Of a stretch of DNA of 64,000 nucleotides, positions 37,397 to 51,332 are shown in pieces (within the stretch, counting starts at the first letter, position 1; each line of letters opens with the position of its first letter). The notes beneath the pieces are model-generated. The model had not been told where the DNA came from. It saw only the letters and a list, made by a program, of their open reading frames with translations, and ran no database searches. The stretch lies in the NCBI RefSeq assembly GCF_000346465.2, contig NC_034009.1, positions 21,724,706-21,788,705 on the forward strand, given 5' to 3'. Origin of the DNA: Prunus persica. Its lineage: Eukaryota > Streptophyta > Magnoliopsida > Rosales > Rosaceae. A program made the position numbers and the translations under genes.

Positions 37397-40300
37397 CACT
37401 TCATGAAACTATGCAACACACCAACCACTCCATTTACGGAATGAACCTCGTACGAACTTGAATTGTCCCATTTGATTGGGAAATCGATATCGGATTGAGC
37501 CCAAAAATTGGCAAACATCGTAATATGGTGGGATGAGTCGTTCGGTGAGTTTTGGGAGAAATCCAATAGCTAAAACTATGCAATACCCCAACCACTCCAA
37601 TTACGGAACGAACTTCGTATGAACCTGAATTGTCCGACTTCTTGGTTCAATCGATATCGGATTGAGCCCGAAACTTGGTCAACATCATAATATGGTAGGA
37701 GGAGTCAGTTGGTGAGTTCTGAGAGAAATCCAATTGCTAAAACTATGCAATACACCAACCACTCCAATAACAGAATGAACTTCGTATGAACCTGAATTGT
37801 CTTACTTATTGGTTCAATCGATATCGGATTGAGCCCGAAACTTGGTCAACACCACAATATGGTGGGAGGAGTCATTTGGTGAGTTCTGAGAGAAATCCAA
37901 TTGCTAAAAGTATGCAATACACCAACCACTCCAATAACAGAACGAACTTCGTATGAACCTGAATTGTCTTACTTATTGGTTCAATCGATATCGGATTGAG
38001 CCTAAAAATTGGTCAACATCATAATATGGTGGGAAGAGTCATTTGGTGAGTTTTGAGTGAAATCCAATGGCTAAAACTATGCAATAGACCAACCACTCCA
38101 TTTCAGAACGAACTTCATACGAACCTGAATTGTCCAATTTCATGGACCAATCAATATTGGAGAGTCCAAAACTCGGGGAACATCATAATATTGTGGGAGG
38201 AGTCATTTGGTGGGTTTTTAGTGAAATCCAATGTCTACAACAATGCAATACACCGACCATTCCATTTCGTAACGAACTTCGTACGAACAAAAATTGTCTA
38301 ATGTGATGGAACAATCAATATCGGATAGAGTCCAAAACTTGGGGAACATCATAATATGGTGTGAGGAGTCATTTGGTGACTTTTCAGTGAAATCCAACGG
38401 TTAAAACTATGCATTACACCAACCACTCCATTTCAAAACAAACTTCGTACGAACCTGAATTTTCCAATTTCATGGACCAATCGATACTGGATTGAGTCTA
38501 GAACTTGGGGAACATCATAATATGGTGGGAGGAGTCATTTGGTGACTTTTCTGTGAAATCAAATGGCTAAAACTCTGAAATACACAAACCACTCCATTTC
38601 AGAACGAACTTCGTACGAACCTGAATTGTCCAATTTCATGGACCAATCGATATTCGATTTAGTCCAAAACTTGGAGAACAACATAATATGGTGGGAGTAG
38701 TCATTTCATGGGTTTTGAGTGAAATCCAATATCTAAAACTATGCACAACACCAACCACTCCATTTCAGTCCGAACTTCGTACGAACCTAAATTGTCCAAT
38801 TTCATGGACCAATCGATATCGGATTGAGTCCAAGACTTGGGGAACAACATAATATGGTGGGAGTATTCATTTGGTGTGTTTTGAGTGAAATTCAAATTCT
38901 ACAACTATGAAATACGCCAACCACTCCATTTCATAACGAACTTCGTACGAACCTGAATTGTCCAATTTCTTGGACCAATCGATATCGGATTGAGTCCTAA
39001 ACTTGGGGAACATCGTAATATGGTGGGAGGAGTCATTTGGTGGGTTTGGAGTGAAATCCAATCTCTAGAACTACGCAATACACCAACCACCCCATTTCAT
39101 AACGAACTTCGTATGAACCTGAATTGTCCAATTTCAAGGACCAATCGATATCGGATTGAGTACAAAACTTGGGGAACAACATAATATAATAGGTGGAGTC
39201 ATTTAGTGAGTTTTGAATGAAATCCAATGTCAAAAACTATCGAATACACCACCCACTGCATTTCATAACGAACTTCTTACAAACCTGAATTGTCCAATTT
39301 CATGGAACAATCGATATTGGATTGAGTCCAAAACTTGGGGAACATCATAATATGGTGGGAGGAGTCATTTGGTGTGTTTTGGTGAAATCCAATCACTAGA
39401 ACAATGGAATATGCCAACCATTCCATTTCATAACAAACTTCGTACGAACTTGAATTGTCGAATTTCATGGACCAATTGATATCGGATTGAGTCCAAAACC
39501 TGGGGAACATCATAATATGGTGGGAGGAGTCATTTCGTGGGTTTTGAGTGAAATCCAATCTCAACAACTATGCAATATACCAACCACTCTATTTCATAAC
39601 GAACTTCGTACGAACCCGAATTGTCCAATTTTCGGGACCAATCGATATCGGATTGAGTCCAAAACTTGGGGAACAACATAATATGGTGGGAGGAGTCATT
39701 TGGTGACTTCTGAGTGAAATCAAATGGCTAAAACTTTGAAATACACAAACCACTCCATTTCATAACGAACTTCGTACGAACCTGAATTGTCCAAGTTAAA
39801 TGGAACCATCAATATTGGATTTAGTCCAAAATTTGGAGAACATCATAAGATGATGGGAGGAGTCATTTGGTGACTTTTAAGTGAAATCCAACAGCTAAAA
39901 TTGTGCAACCACCCTATATCATAACGAACTTCGTACGAACCTGAAGTGTCCAATTTCATCGACCAATCGATATCGGATTCAGTCCAAAACTTGGGGAACA
40001 TCATAATATGGTAGGAGGAGTCATTTGGTGGGTTTTGAGTGAAATTCAATCTCAACAACTGCACAATACGCCAACCACTCCATTTAACAACGAACTTCGT
40101 ACGAACCTAAACTGTCTAATTTTTTGGACCAATCGATATCGGATTGAGTCCAAAACTTGGGGAACATCGTAATATGGTGGGAGGAGTCATTTGGAAGGTT
40201 TTGAGTGAAATCCAATCTCTAGAACTATGCAATACGCCAACCACCGCATTTTAAAACAAACTTCGTACGAACATGAATTGTCCAATTTCATGGAACAATC

Positions 40301-43300
40301 GATATCGGATTGAGTCCAAAACTTGGGGAACATTATAATATGGTGGTAGGAGTCATTTGGTGGGTTTTGAGTGAACTCCAATCAATTGAACGCGCCAACC
40401 ATTCCATTTCATAAAGAGCTTCGTACGAACCTGAATTGTCCAATTTCTTGGACCAATCGATATCAGATTGAGTCCAAAACTTGGGGAACATCCTAATATG
40501 GTGGGAGGAGTCCTTTGGTGGGTTTTGAGTGAAATCCAATCTCTATAACTATGAAATACGCCAACCACCCCATTTCATAACGAACTTTGTACGAACCTGA
40601 ATTGTCCAATTTCTTGGACCAATTGATATCGAATTGAGTCGAAAACTTGTAGAACATCATAATATGGTGGGAGGAGTTATTTTGTGGGTTTTGAGTGAAA
40701 TCAAATCCCTAAAACTATGCAATACACCAACCACCCCATTTCAAAACGAACTTCGTATGAACCGAAATTGTCCAATTTCATGCACCAATCGATATCGGAA
40801 TGAGTCCAAAACCTGGGGAACGTTATAATATGGTGGGATGAGTCATTTGGTGGGTTTTGAGTGAAATCCAATATCTAGAACTATGCAATACGCCAACCAC
40901 TTCATTTCAGAAAGAACCTAGTACGAACCTAAATTTTCCAATTTCATGAACCAATTGATATCAGATTGAGTCCAAAACTTGGGGAATATCATAATATGGT
41001 GGGAGGAGACTTTTGGTGGGTTTCGAGTGAAATCCAATCTCCAGAACTATGGCATACACCAACCATTCCATTTCAGAAGAAACTTCGTACGAACCTGAAT
41101 TGTCCAATTTCATGCACCAATCGATATCGGATCGAGTCCAAGGCTTGGGGAACCTCATAATATGGTGGGAGGAGTCATTTGATGTGTTTTGAGAGAAATC
41201 CAATCTCTAGAACAGTGCAATACACCAACCACTCCATTTCATAACGAACTTCGTACGAACCTGAATTGTCCAATTTCATGGACTAATCGATATCAGATTG
41301 AGTCCAAAACTTGGGGAACATCATGATATGGTGAGAGGAGTCATTTGGTTGATTTTGAGTGAAATCCAATCTCTAGAACTATGCAATACACCAACCACTC
41401 CATTTCAGAATGAACTTCGTACGAACCTAAGTTGCCCAATTTCCTGGAACAATCGATATCAGATTGAGTCCAAAACTTCGGGAACATCATAATATGGTGG
41501 AGGAGACATTTGGTAGGTTTTGAGTGAAATCCAATCTCTACAACTTTGCAATGCACCTCCCACTCCATTTCGATATCGGATTGACTCCCAAACTTGGGGA
41601 ACATCATAATATGATTGGTGCAGTCATTTGGTGACTTTTCAGTTAAATCCAATGGCTAAAACAATGCAACACACCAACCACAACATTTCAGAAAGAACTT
41701 CGTACGAACCTGAATTGTCCAATTTCAATGACCAATCGATATCGGATTGAGTCCAAAATTTGGGGAACATCATAATATGGTGGGAGGAGTCATTTGTTGG
41801 GTTTTGAGTGAAATCCAATCTCTTGAACTATGCAATACACCGACCACTCCATTTCGTAACGAACTTCGTACGAACCTGAATTGTCCAATTTCATGGACCA
41901 ATCGATATCGGATTGAGTACAAAACTTGGGGAACATCAGAATATGATGGGTGGAGTCATTTGGTGAGTTTTGAATGAAATCCAATGCATCAGACTATGCA
42001 ACACACCTCCCACTCCGTTTCATAACGAACTTCGTACGAACATAAATTGTCCAATTTCATGGCCCCATCGATATCGGATGGTGTCCAAAACTTGGGGAGC
42101 ATCATAGTTTGGTGGGAGGAGTCATTTGGTGGGTTTGCAGTGAAATCCAATGGCTAAAACTTTGAAATACACAAACACCTCCCTTTCAGAACGAACTTCG
42201 TACGAACCTGAACTGTCCAATTTCATGGACCAATCGATATTGGATTGGGTCGAAAACTTGGGGAGCATCGTAATACGATGGGAGGGTCATTCTGTGATTT
42301 TTGAGTGAAATCCAGTGGCTAAAACTATGCAATACACCAACCATTCCATTTCAGAACAAACTTGGTACGAACCTGAATTGTCCAATTTCATGGACCAATC
42401 GATATCGGATTGGATCCAAAACTTTGGGAACATCATAATAGGGTGGTAGGAGTCATTTGGGGGGTTTTGAGTGAAATCTAATCTCTAGAACTATACAATA
42501 CACCAACCACTCTGTTTCATAAGGAACTTCGTACGGACCTGAATTGTCCAATTTCAGGGACCAATCGATCTGAGATTGAGTCCAAAACTTGGGGAACAAC
42601 ATAACATTGTGGAAGGAGTCATTCGGTGGGTTTTGAGTGACGTCCAAACTCTAGAACCACGCCACACACCAACCGCTCCATTTCATAAGGAACTTCGTAC
42701 GAACCTAAATTGTCCAATTTGATGGACCAATCGATATCGGATTGAGTACAAACCTTGGGGAACTTCATAATATGATGGGTGGAGTCATTTTTTGAGTTTT
42801 GAATGAAATCCAGTGGCTAAAGCTATGCAATACACCAACCACTCCATTTCAGAACGAACTTCGTACGAACCTGAATTGTCCAATTTAATGGACCAATCGA
42901 TATCGGATTCGGTCTAAAACTTAGGGAACATCATAATACGATGGGAGGGGTCATTTGGTGACTTTTGAGTGAAATCCAGTGGCTAAAACTATGCAGCAAA
43001 CCAACCACTCCATTTTAGAACGAACTTCGTACGAACCTGAATTGTCCAATTTCCTGGACCAATAGATATCGGATTGAGTACAAAACTTGGGGAACATCAT
43101 AATATGATGGGTGGAGTCATTTGGTGAGTTTTGAACGAAATCCAATGCCTAAAACTATACAATACACCACCCACTCCATTTCATAATGAACTTCGTACGA
43201 ACCTAAATTGTCCAATTTCATGGCCTAATCGATATCAGATTGAGTCCAAAACTTGGTGAACACCATAATATGATGGGAGAAGTCGTTTGGTGGGTTCTGC

Positions 43301-46300
43301 GTGTAATCCAATGGCTACAACTATGCAATACACAAACCACTCCATTTCATAACAAACTTCGTACGAACTTGAATTGTCCAATTTCATGAACCAATCGATA
43401 TCGAATTGAGTCCAAAACATGGGGAGCATCATAATACGGTGTGAGGAGTCATTTGGTGGGTTTTGAGACAAACCCAATCTCTAGAACTCTGCAATACACC
43501 AACCACTCCATTTCATAAGGAAATTCGTACGAACCTGAATTGTCCAATTTCATGGATCAATCAATATCGGATTAAGTCCAAAAATTGGGGAACATCATAA
43601 TATGGTGGGAGGAGTCATTTGGTGGGTTTTGAGTGAAATCCAATGGCTAAAACTTTGAAATACACAAACCCCACCATTTCAGAATGAACTTCGTACAAAC
43701 CTGAATTGTCCCATTTAATACCCAATATATACCGGACTGGGTCCAAAACTTGGGGAACATCATAATAAGATGGGAGGGGTCATTTGGTGACTTTTGGGTG
43801 AAATCAAGTGGCTAAAACTATGCAATACACCAACCACTCCATTTCAGCACGAACTTCGTACGAACATGAATGGTCCAATTTCATGGACCAATCGACATCA
43901 GATTGAGTCCAAAAGTTGGGGAACATCATAATGTGGTGGGAGGAGTCATTTGGTGGGTTTTGAGTGAAATCCAATCTCTAGAACTGTACAATACACCGAC
44001 CACTCTGTTTCCTAACGAACTTCGTACGAACATGAATTGTCAAATTTCATTGACCAATCGATATGGGTTTGAGTCCAAAACTTGGGAACATTATAATATG
44101 GTGGGAGGAGTCATTTGGTGGGTTTTGAGTGAAGTCCAATCCCTAGAACTATGCAATACACCAAGCACTCCATTTCGTAACGAACTTCGTACGAACATGA
44201 ATTGTCCAATTTCGTGGACCAATCGATATCGGATTGAGTACAAAACTTGGGGAACAGCATAATATGGTGGGTGGATTCATTTGGTGAATTTTGAATGAAA
44301 TCCAATGGCTAAAACTATGCAATACACCACCCACTCCATTTCATAATGAACTTCTTACGAACCTGAACTCTCCAATTTCATGGACCAATCGATATCGGAT
44401 TGAGTCCAAAACTTCAGGAACATCATAATATGGTAGGAGGAGTCATTTGGTGGGTTTTGCGTGAAGTCCAATCTCTAGAACTATGCAATACACCAACCAC
44501 TCCACTTCATAATGGACTTCATACGAATCTGAATTGTCCTATGTCATGGACCAATCGAGATTGGATTGAATCCAAAACTTAAGGAACATCATAATATGGT
44601 GGGAGGAGGCATTTGGTGACTTTTGAGTGAAATCCAATGGCTAAAGCTATGCAATACACCAACCACTCCATTTCAGAACGAACTTCGTACGAACTTGAAT
44701 TGTCCAATTTATTGACCAATAGATATCGAATTGAGTCCAAAACTTGGGTAACATCATAATATGGTGGGAGGAGTCCTTTGGTGGGTTTTGAGTGAAATTC
44801 AATCTCTAGAACTATGCAACACACCAACGACTCCATTTCAGAACGAACTTCGTACGAACCTAAGTTGTCCAATTTCATGTACCAATCGAAATCGGATTGA
44901 GTCCAAAACTTGGGAAACATCATAATATGGTGAGAGGAGTCATTTGGTGGGTTTAGAGTGAATTCAATCTCTTGAACTATGCAATACACCAACTACTTCA
45001 TTCCATAACGAACTTCGTACGAACTTGAATTGTCCAATTTATTGACCAATCGATATCGGATTATGTCCAGAACTTAATGAGCATCCTAATATGGTGGAGG
45101 AGTCATTTGGTGGGTTTTGAAAGAAATCCAATCTCTACAACCATGCAATACACCCACTCCATTTCATAACGAACTTCGTATGACCTGAATTCTCCAATTT
45201 CGTGGTACAATCGATATCGGATTGAGTCCAAAACTTGGGGAACATCTTAGCACGGTGGGAGGAGTCATTTGGTGGGTTTTGAGTGAAATCCGATCTCTAC
45301 AACTATGCAATAAACCAAGCACTACATTTCAGAAGAAACTTCGTACGAACCAAAATTGTCCAATTTCACGGGCAATCGATATCGGATTGAGTCCAAAAGT
45401 TGGGGAACAACGTAATATGGTGGGAGTAGTCATTTCGAAGGTTTTGAGTGAAATCCGGTCTCTAGAACTATGCAATACACCAACCACTTCATTTCAGACC
45501 GAACTTCGTACGAACTTAAATTGCCCAATGTCACGGAACAATCGATATCGAATTGAGTCCAAAACTTGGGGAACATCATAATATGGTGGGAGGAGTCATT
45601 TGGTGTTTTTTGGGTGAAATCCAATCTCTACAACTATGCGATACGCCAACCGCTCCGTTTCATAACGAACTTCATACGAACCTGAATTGTCCAATTTCTT
45701 GGAGCAATCGATATCGGATTGAGTCCAAAACTTGGGGAACATCGTAATATGGTGGGAGGAGTCATTTGGAGGGTTTTGAGTGAAATCCAATCTCTAGAAC
45801 TATGCAATACACCAACCACCCCATTTCAAAACGAATTTTGTATAAACCTGAATTGTCCAATTTCATGGACCAATCGATATCGGATTGAGTCCAAAACTTG
45901 GAGAACATCAAAATATGGTGGGAGGAGTCATTGGTGGGTTTTCAGTGAAGTCCAATCTCTAAAACTGTGCAATACACCAACCACTCCATTTCATAACGGA
46001 CTTTCATACGAACCTGAATTGTCCAATGTCATGGACCAATCGATATCGGATTGAGTCCAAAACTTAGGGAACATCATAATACGTTGGGAGGAGTCATTTG
46101 GTGACTTTTGAGTGAAATCCAATGGCTAAAACTATGCAATACACCATCCACTCCATTTCAGAACGAACTTCGTACGAACCTAAATTGTCCAATTTCATGC
46201 ACCAATAGATATCGGATTGGGTCCAAAACTCGGGGAACATCATAATATGGTGGGAGGAATCATTTGGTGGGTTGTGAGTGAAATCCAATCTCTACAACTA

Positions 46301-46359
46301 TGCAATACACCAATCACTCCATTTCTTAACGAACTTCATACGACCCTGAATTGTCCAAT

Positions 46360-48880
46360 TTCTTGAACCAATCGATATCGGATTGAGTCCAAAACTAGGG
46401 AAACATCATAATATGGTGGGAGGACTCATTTGGTGGATTTTCAGTGAAATCCAATGGCTACAACTGTCCAATACACCAACCACTCCATTTCATAACGAAC
46501 TTTGTACGAACCTGAATTGTCCAATTTCATGGGCCAATCCGTATCGGATAGAGTCCAAAACTTGGGGAACATCATAACATGGTGGGAGGAGTCATTTGGG
46601 AGGTTTTGAGTGAAGTTATACACCAACCACTTCATTTCAGAACGAACTTCGTACGAACCTAAATTGAACAATTTCATGTACCGATCGATATCGGATTGAG
46701 TCCAAAACTTGGGGAACATCATAATATGGTGGGAGGAGTCATTTGGTGGGTTTTGAGTGAAATCCGATTTCTAGGACTATGCAATACACCAATCACTCCA
46801 TTTCAGAACGAACTTCGTACGGACCTAAATTGTCCACTTCCATGCACCAATCGATATCGAATCGAGTCCAAAACTTGGGGAACATCATAATATGGTGGGA
46901 GGAGTCATTTGGGGGGTTTTGAGTGAAATCTAATGGCTAAAACTGTGCAATACACCAACCACTCCATTTCGTAAAGAACTTCATACGGACCTGAATTGCC
47001 CAATTTCATGGACCAATCCATATCGGATTGAGTCCAAAACTTGGAACATCATAATAAGGTGGGAGGAGTCATTTGGTGGGTTTTGAGTGAAATCGTCTAG
47101 AACTATGCAATACACCAACCAATCCATTTCAGAACGAACTTCGTACGAACCTGAGTTGTTCAATTTCTTGGACCAATCGATATCGGATTGAGTCCAAAAC
47201 TTGGGGAACATCATAATATGGTGGAGGAGTCATTTGGTGGGTTTAGAGTGAAATCCGATCTCTAGAACTATGCAATACACCAACCACTCCATTTCAGAAC
47301 GAACTTCGTACGAACATAAATTATCCAATTTCATGGGCCAATCGATATCGGATTGAGTCCAAAACTTGAGGAACGTCATAATATGGTGGGTGGAGTCGTT
47401 TGGTGGGTAGTTAGTGAAATGCAATCTCTACAACTATGCAATACACCACCCACTCCATTACAAAATGAGCTTCATATGAAACTGAATTGTCCAATTTGAT
47501 GGACCAATTGATATCAGATTGAGTCCAAAACGTGGGGAACATCATAATATGGTGGGAGGAGTCATTTTGTGGGTTTTGGGTGAAATCAAATCTCTAGAAC
47601 GATGCAATACACCAACCACTCCATTTAACTTCGTACGAACCTAAATTATCCAATTTCGGGGACCAATCGATATCGGATTGAGTCCAAAACTTGGGGAACG
47701 TCATAATATGATTAGTGGAGTCGTTTTGTGAGTTTTCAATGAAATCCAACGGCTAAAATATGCAATACACCACCCAGTCCATTACAAAACGAGCTTCATA
47801 CGAACCTGAATTGTCCAATTTCGTGGACCATTCGATATCGAATTGGGTCCAAAACTTGGGGAACATCATAATATGGTGGGAGGAGTCATTTGGTGACTTT
47901 TGAGTAAAATCCAATGGATAAAACTATGCAATACACCAACCACTCCATTTCAGAACGAACTTCGTATGAACCTGAATTATCCAATTCCACAGAACAATCG
48001 ATATCGGATTGAGTACAAAACTAGGGGAACATCATAATATGGTGGGAGGAGTCATTTGGTGGGTTTTGAGTGAAATCATCTAGAACTATGCAATACACCA
48101 ACCACTCCATTTCAGAACGAACTTCGTACGGACCTAAATTGTCCATTTTCATGCACTAATCGAAATCAGGTTGAGTCCAAAACTTGGGGAATATCATAAT
48201 ATGGTGGGAGGAGTCATTTGGTGGGTTGTGAGTGGAATCCAATCTCTACAACTATGCAATACACCAACCACTCCATTTTAGAACGAACTTCGTACGAACC
48301 TGAATTGTCCAATTTCTTGGACCAATCGATATCGGATTGAGTCCAAAACTTGGGGAACATCATAATATGGTGGGAGGAGTCATTTGGTTAGTTTTTAGTG
48401 AAATCCAATGGCTACAACTACGCAATACACCAACCACTCCATTTCATAACGAACTTCGTACGAACTTGAATTGTCCAATTTCATGGACCAATCCATATCG
48501 ATAGAGTCTAAAACTTGAGAAACATCATAATATGGTGGGAGGAGTCTTTTGGGGGGTTTTGAGTGAAATCCAATCTCTTGAACTATACAATACACCAACC
48601 ACTCCATTTCAGAACGAACTTCGTATGAACCTGGATTGTCCAATTTAATGTACCAATCGATATCGGATTGAGTCCAAAACTTGGGGAACATCATAATATG
48701 GTGGGAGGAGTCATTTGGTGGGTTTTGAGTGGAATCCAATTTCTAGGACTATGCAATACACCAACCACTCCATTTCAGAACGAACTTCGTACGGACATAA
48801 ATTGTCCAATTTCATGCACCAATCGATATCGGATTGAGTCCGAAACTTGGGGAACATCATAATATGATGGGAGGTGTCAT
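46360..48880. repeat. About 12-monomer duplication within block C
   Basis: Monomers at about 46383-46890 recur at about 48340-48862. Shared variants include CCAATCC(G/A)TATCG(G)ATAGAGTC and TTTCTAGGACTATGCAATAC, with an offset near 1,972 bp (12 monomers less about 20 bp). Within it, the six-monomer pair at 47091 and 48074 shares a small deletion (GAAATC directly before (G/A)TCTAGAAC). Confidence 0.75.
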
Positions 48881-50735
48881 TTGGTGGGTTTTGTGTGAAA
48901 TCCAATCCCTTCAACATGGCAGTACCCCAACCACTCCATTTCATAACGAACTTCGTACGAACCTGAATGGTCCAATTTCATGGACCAATCGGATTGAGTC
49001 CAAAACGTGGGGAACATCATAGTATGGTGGGAGGAGTCATTTGGTGACTTTTGAGTGAAATCCAGTGGCTAAAACTATGCAATACACCAACCACTCCATT
49101 TCAGAACTAACTTCGTACAAACCTAAATTGTCAAATTTCATGGACCAATCGATATCAGATTGAGTCCAAAACTTAAGGACCATCATAATACGGTGGGCGG
49201 AGTCATTTGGTGGGTTCTGAGTGAAATCCAATCTCTACAACTATGCAATACACCAACCACTCCATTTCTTAATGAACCTCATACGAACCTGAATTGTCCA
49301 ATTTCGTGGACCAATCGATTTTGGATTGGGTCCAAAACTTGGGGAACATCGTAATATGGCGGGAGGAGTCATTTGGTGGATTTTGAGTGAAATCCAATCC
49401 CTTCAACTATGCAATACACCAACCACTCCATTTCGTAACGAACTTCGTACGAACCTGCATTGTCCAATTTCATGGACTAATCGATATCGGATAGAGTCCA
49501 AAACTTGGGGTACATCATAATATGTTGGGAGGAGTCATTTGGTGGGTTTTGAGTGAAATCCAATCTCTACAACTATGTTATTCACCAACCACTCCATTTC
49601 ATAACGAACTTCGTACGAACGTGAATTGTCGAATTTCAAGAACCAAGCGACATCGGATTGAGTCGAAAACATGGGGAACATCATGATATGCCGACAAGAG
49701 TAATTTGGTGGGTTTTGAGTGAAATCCAATCTCTACGACTATGCAATACACCAACCACTCCATTTCAGAATCAGCTTCGTACGAACCTAAATTTTCTAAT
49801 TTCATGGACCGATCAATATCGGATTGAGTCCAAAACTTGGGGAACATCGTAATGTGATGGGTGGAGTCATTTCGTGAAGTTTTGAATGAAATCCAATCTA
49901 TACAACTATGCAATACAACATCCACTCCTTTTCATAACGAACTTCGTAGGAACCTGAATTGTCTAATTTCATAGACCAATCGATATCGGATTGAGTCCAA
50001 AACTTGGGGAACACCATAATATGATCGGAGGAGTCATTTGGTGGGTTCTGAGTGAAATCCAATGGTTACAACTATGCAATACACGTACTGTTGTGATATT
50101 TATTGCAAGCTCACAATTCACACAAGTAATATAGTGATGAGTGAAGTGTCGTTCCCACGAAGAGTGATTTAATTTACCAAGTACCGATTGTGATTAACCC
50201 AAGACTTTATTTGAACAATTGATGATGAGATTTGATTGATTAATTAACTAAAACAATGAATAAAAACAAGCGTAGAAAAATAAAGTAGTGAGATTGAAGT
50301 TATGAGGGCACTAGAGCTTCCGATTTCACCATAGCCAATTCTACCCAATTCCCTTAGCATGTTAATCCTAATTATTCTCCATGTTGACAGTTGATTTTCC
50401 CTACTTTATTCGATACTCCATCCCTGGTTATACCAAAAGTATTCTTATTACCAACCCACTCTATCCCTAGTAATGGAATTAAGATAATAAGAACCCATTA
50501 AATTCCTTGGAAAACCTACAAAACAACCACATAAGTCATGACAAACATCCCTGTCTAATCATGTAACTCATGGCATCGATTACAAGAAGCAACCCCAAAT
50601 TGGATATTCCTATCGTCAATTTAGCATCAAAACAATTAAATGTTGGCCAAACATTCAAAGCATTAAGCATGGTAATAGATACTCAACATGGAAAAATACT
50701 TAGAATTAACATTGACTAAAGTAATTGAGTATTCA

Positions 50736-50759
50736 TGGCTAGGCTACATCGTAGCCCTA
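50736..50759 (-). other. Hairpin in the transcribed part of LTR-3
   Basis: GCTAGGCTACATCGTAGCC followed by CTAGC can fold with GGCTAC/GTAGCC arms, a 3-nt loop and four further pairs beyond one bulged base. It follows ATTCATG just as the LTR-2 hairpin does. Confidence 0.6.
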
Positions 50760-50888
50760 GCAAGAAGAAATTATTTCATGACAACTTTAATAAAAACCAT
50801 GATAAATAATATCATAGGAAAGAAGTAACCAATTGAAGATTTGATCTCTGCACGACAGCAACTCTAGCTCCAGGTTGTCTTCTTTGTC

Positions 50889-50915
50889 TCTCTAAAACTC
50901 TCTCTCTCTCCTTTG
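50889..50915 (-). repeat. CT/AG-rich microsatellite in LTR-3 leader
   Basis: A run of TCTC units, GA-rich on the coding strand of the LTR, about 110 bp downstream of the TATA box and so in the presumed R/leader region. Confidence 0.6.
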
Positions 50916-51014
50916 AGTGTTTCGGCTATGAGTATGAATGTGTAGGAATTTTAGGGTAGATGATGGAGGATTGATGATGGGTAATAGATCCTTTCAACAA
51001 TGACCTAAACTCCC

Positions 51015-51022
51015 TATTTATA
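51015..51022 (-). promoter_or_regulatory. TATA box of solo LTR-3
   Basis: Minus-strand TATAAATA about 310 bp from the LTR 5' end, equivalent in sequence to the LTR-2 TATA box. Confidence 0.65.
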
Positions 51023-51332
51023 AAACTCCTAGAAATCCTACCTGAGGAATAATTACAATTGTTATAAAAATAGGATTCCTTCTAAAATAAGGTCTTCTTT
51101 ATTTCTCCTTGTTTGACTTGATAAGACTTGCACCATCTTGAACTAGGAAATTTGACAACATTCCTTGCAAACAAAAGGAATGACTTGGCTTCTTTTTTAG
51201 CACACTTTCTCCTATTTCACAATTCCTTCACAAATCTCACAAAACCAATTAAAAACAACCAATTTAATCCAAGAAATTAATAAATAAATAACCAAAGGAG
51301 GCATAATATATATATATAATATAGACTTATCA

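Larger units (their letters stand above)
37392..50088. repeat. 166-bp satellite array, block C (about 76 monomers)
   Basis: Same monomer and orientation as the other blocks. The first monomers (37400-37990) belong to the subfamily with CCAATAACAG or CCATTTACGG and TTGGTTCAATCGATATCGG. From about 38.9 to 40.9 kb and near 45.64 kb many monomers share ATACGCCAACCA. Compressed monomers occur near 39900, 40385, 41560, 44090 and 46610. Confidence 0.97.
50089..51332 (-). mobile_element. LTR-3: solo LTR (1,244 bp, minus orientation)
   Basis: TG...CA ends: TGTTGTGATATTTATTGC at the left and AGACTTATCA at the right. Minus polarity follows from the antisense TATA box at 51015-51022. The flanks CGTAC (50084-50088) and CACAC (51333-51337) match at three of five positions, compatible with a decayed target duplication; CGTACCAC does occur as a normal satellite variant (near 4534). 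There is no internal domain and no second LTR. The terminus TGATAAG and a hairpin-containing motif near 50730 resemble LTR-2, suggesting related families. An AT microsatellite sits at the LTR 5' end (about 51305-51322). Confidence 0.88.
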
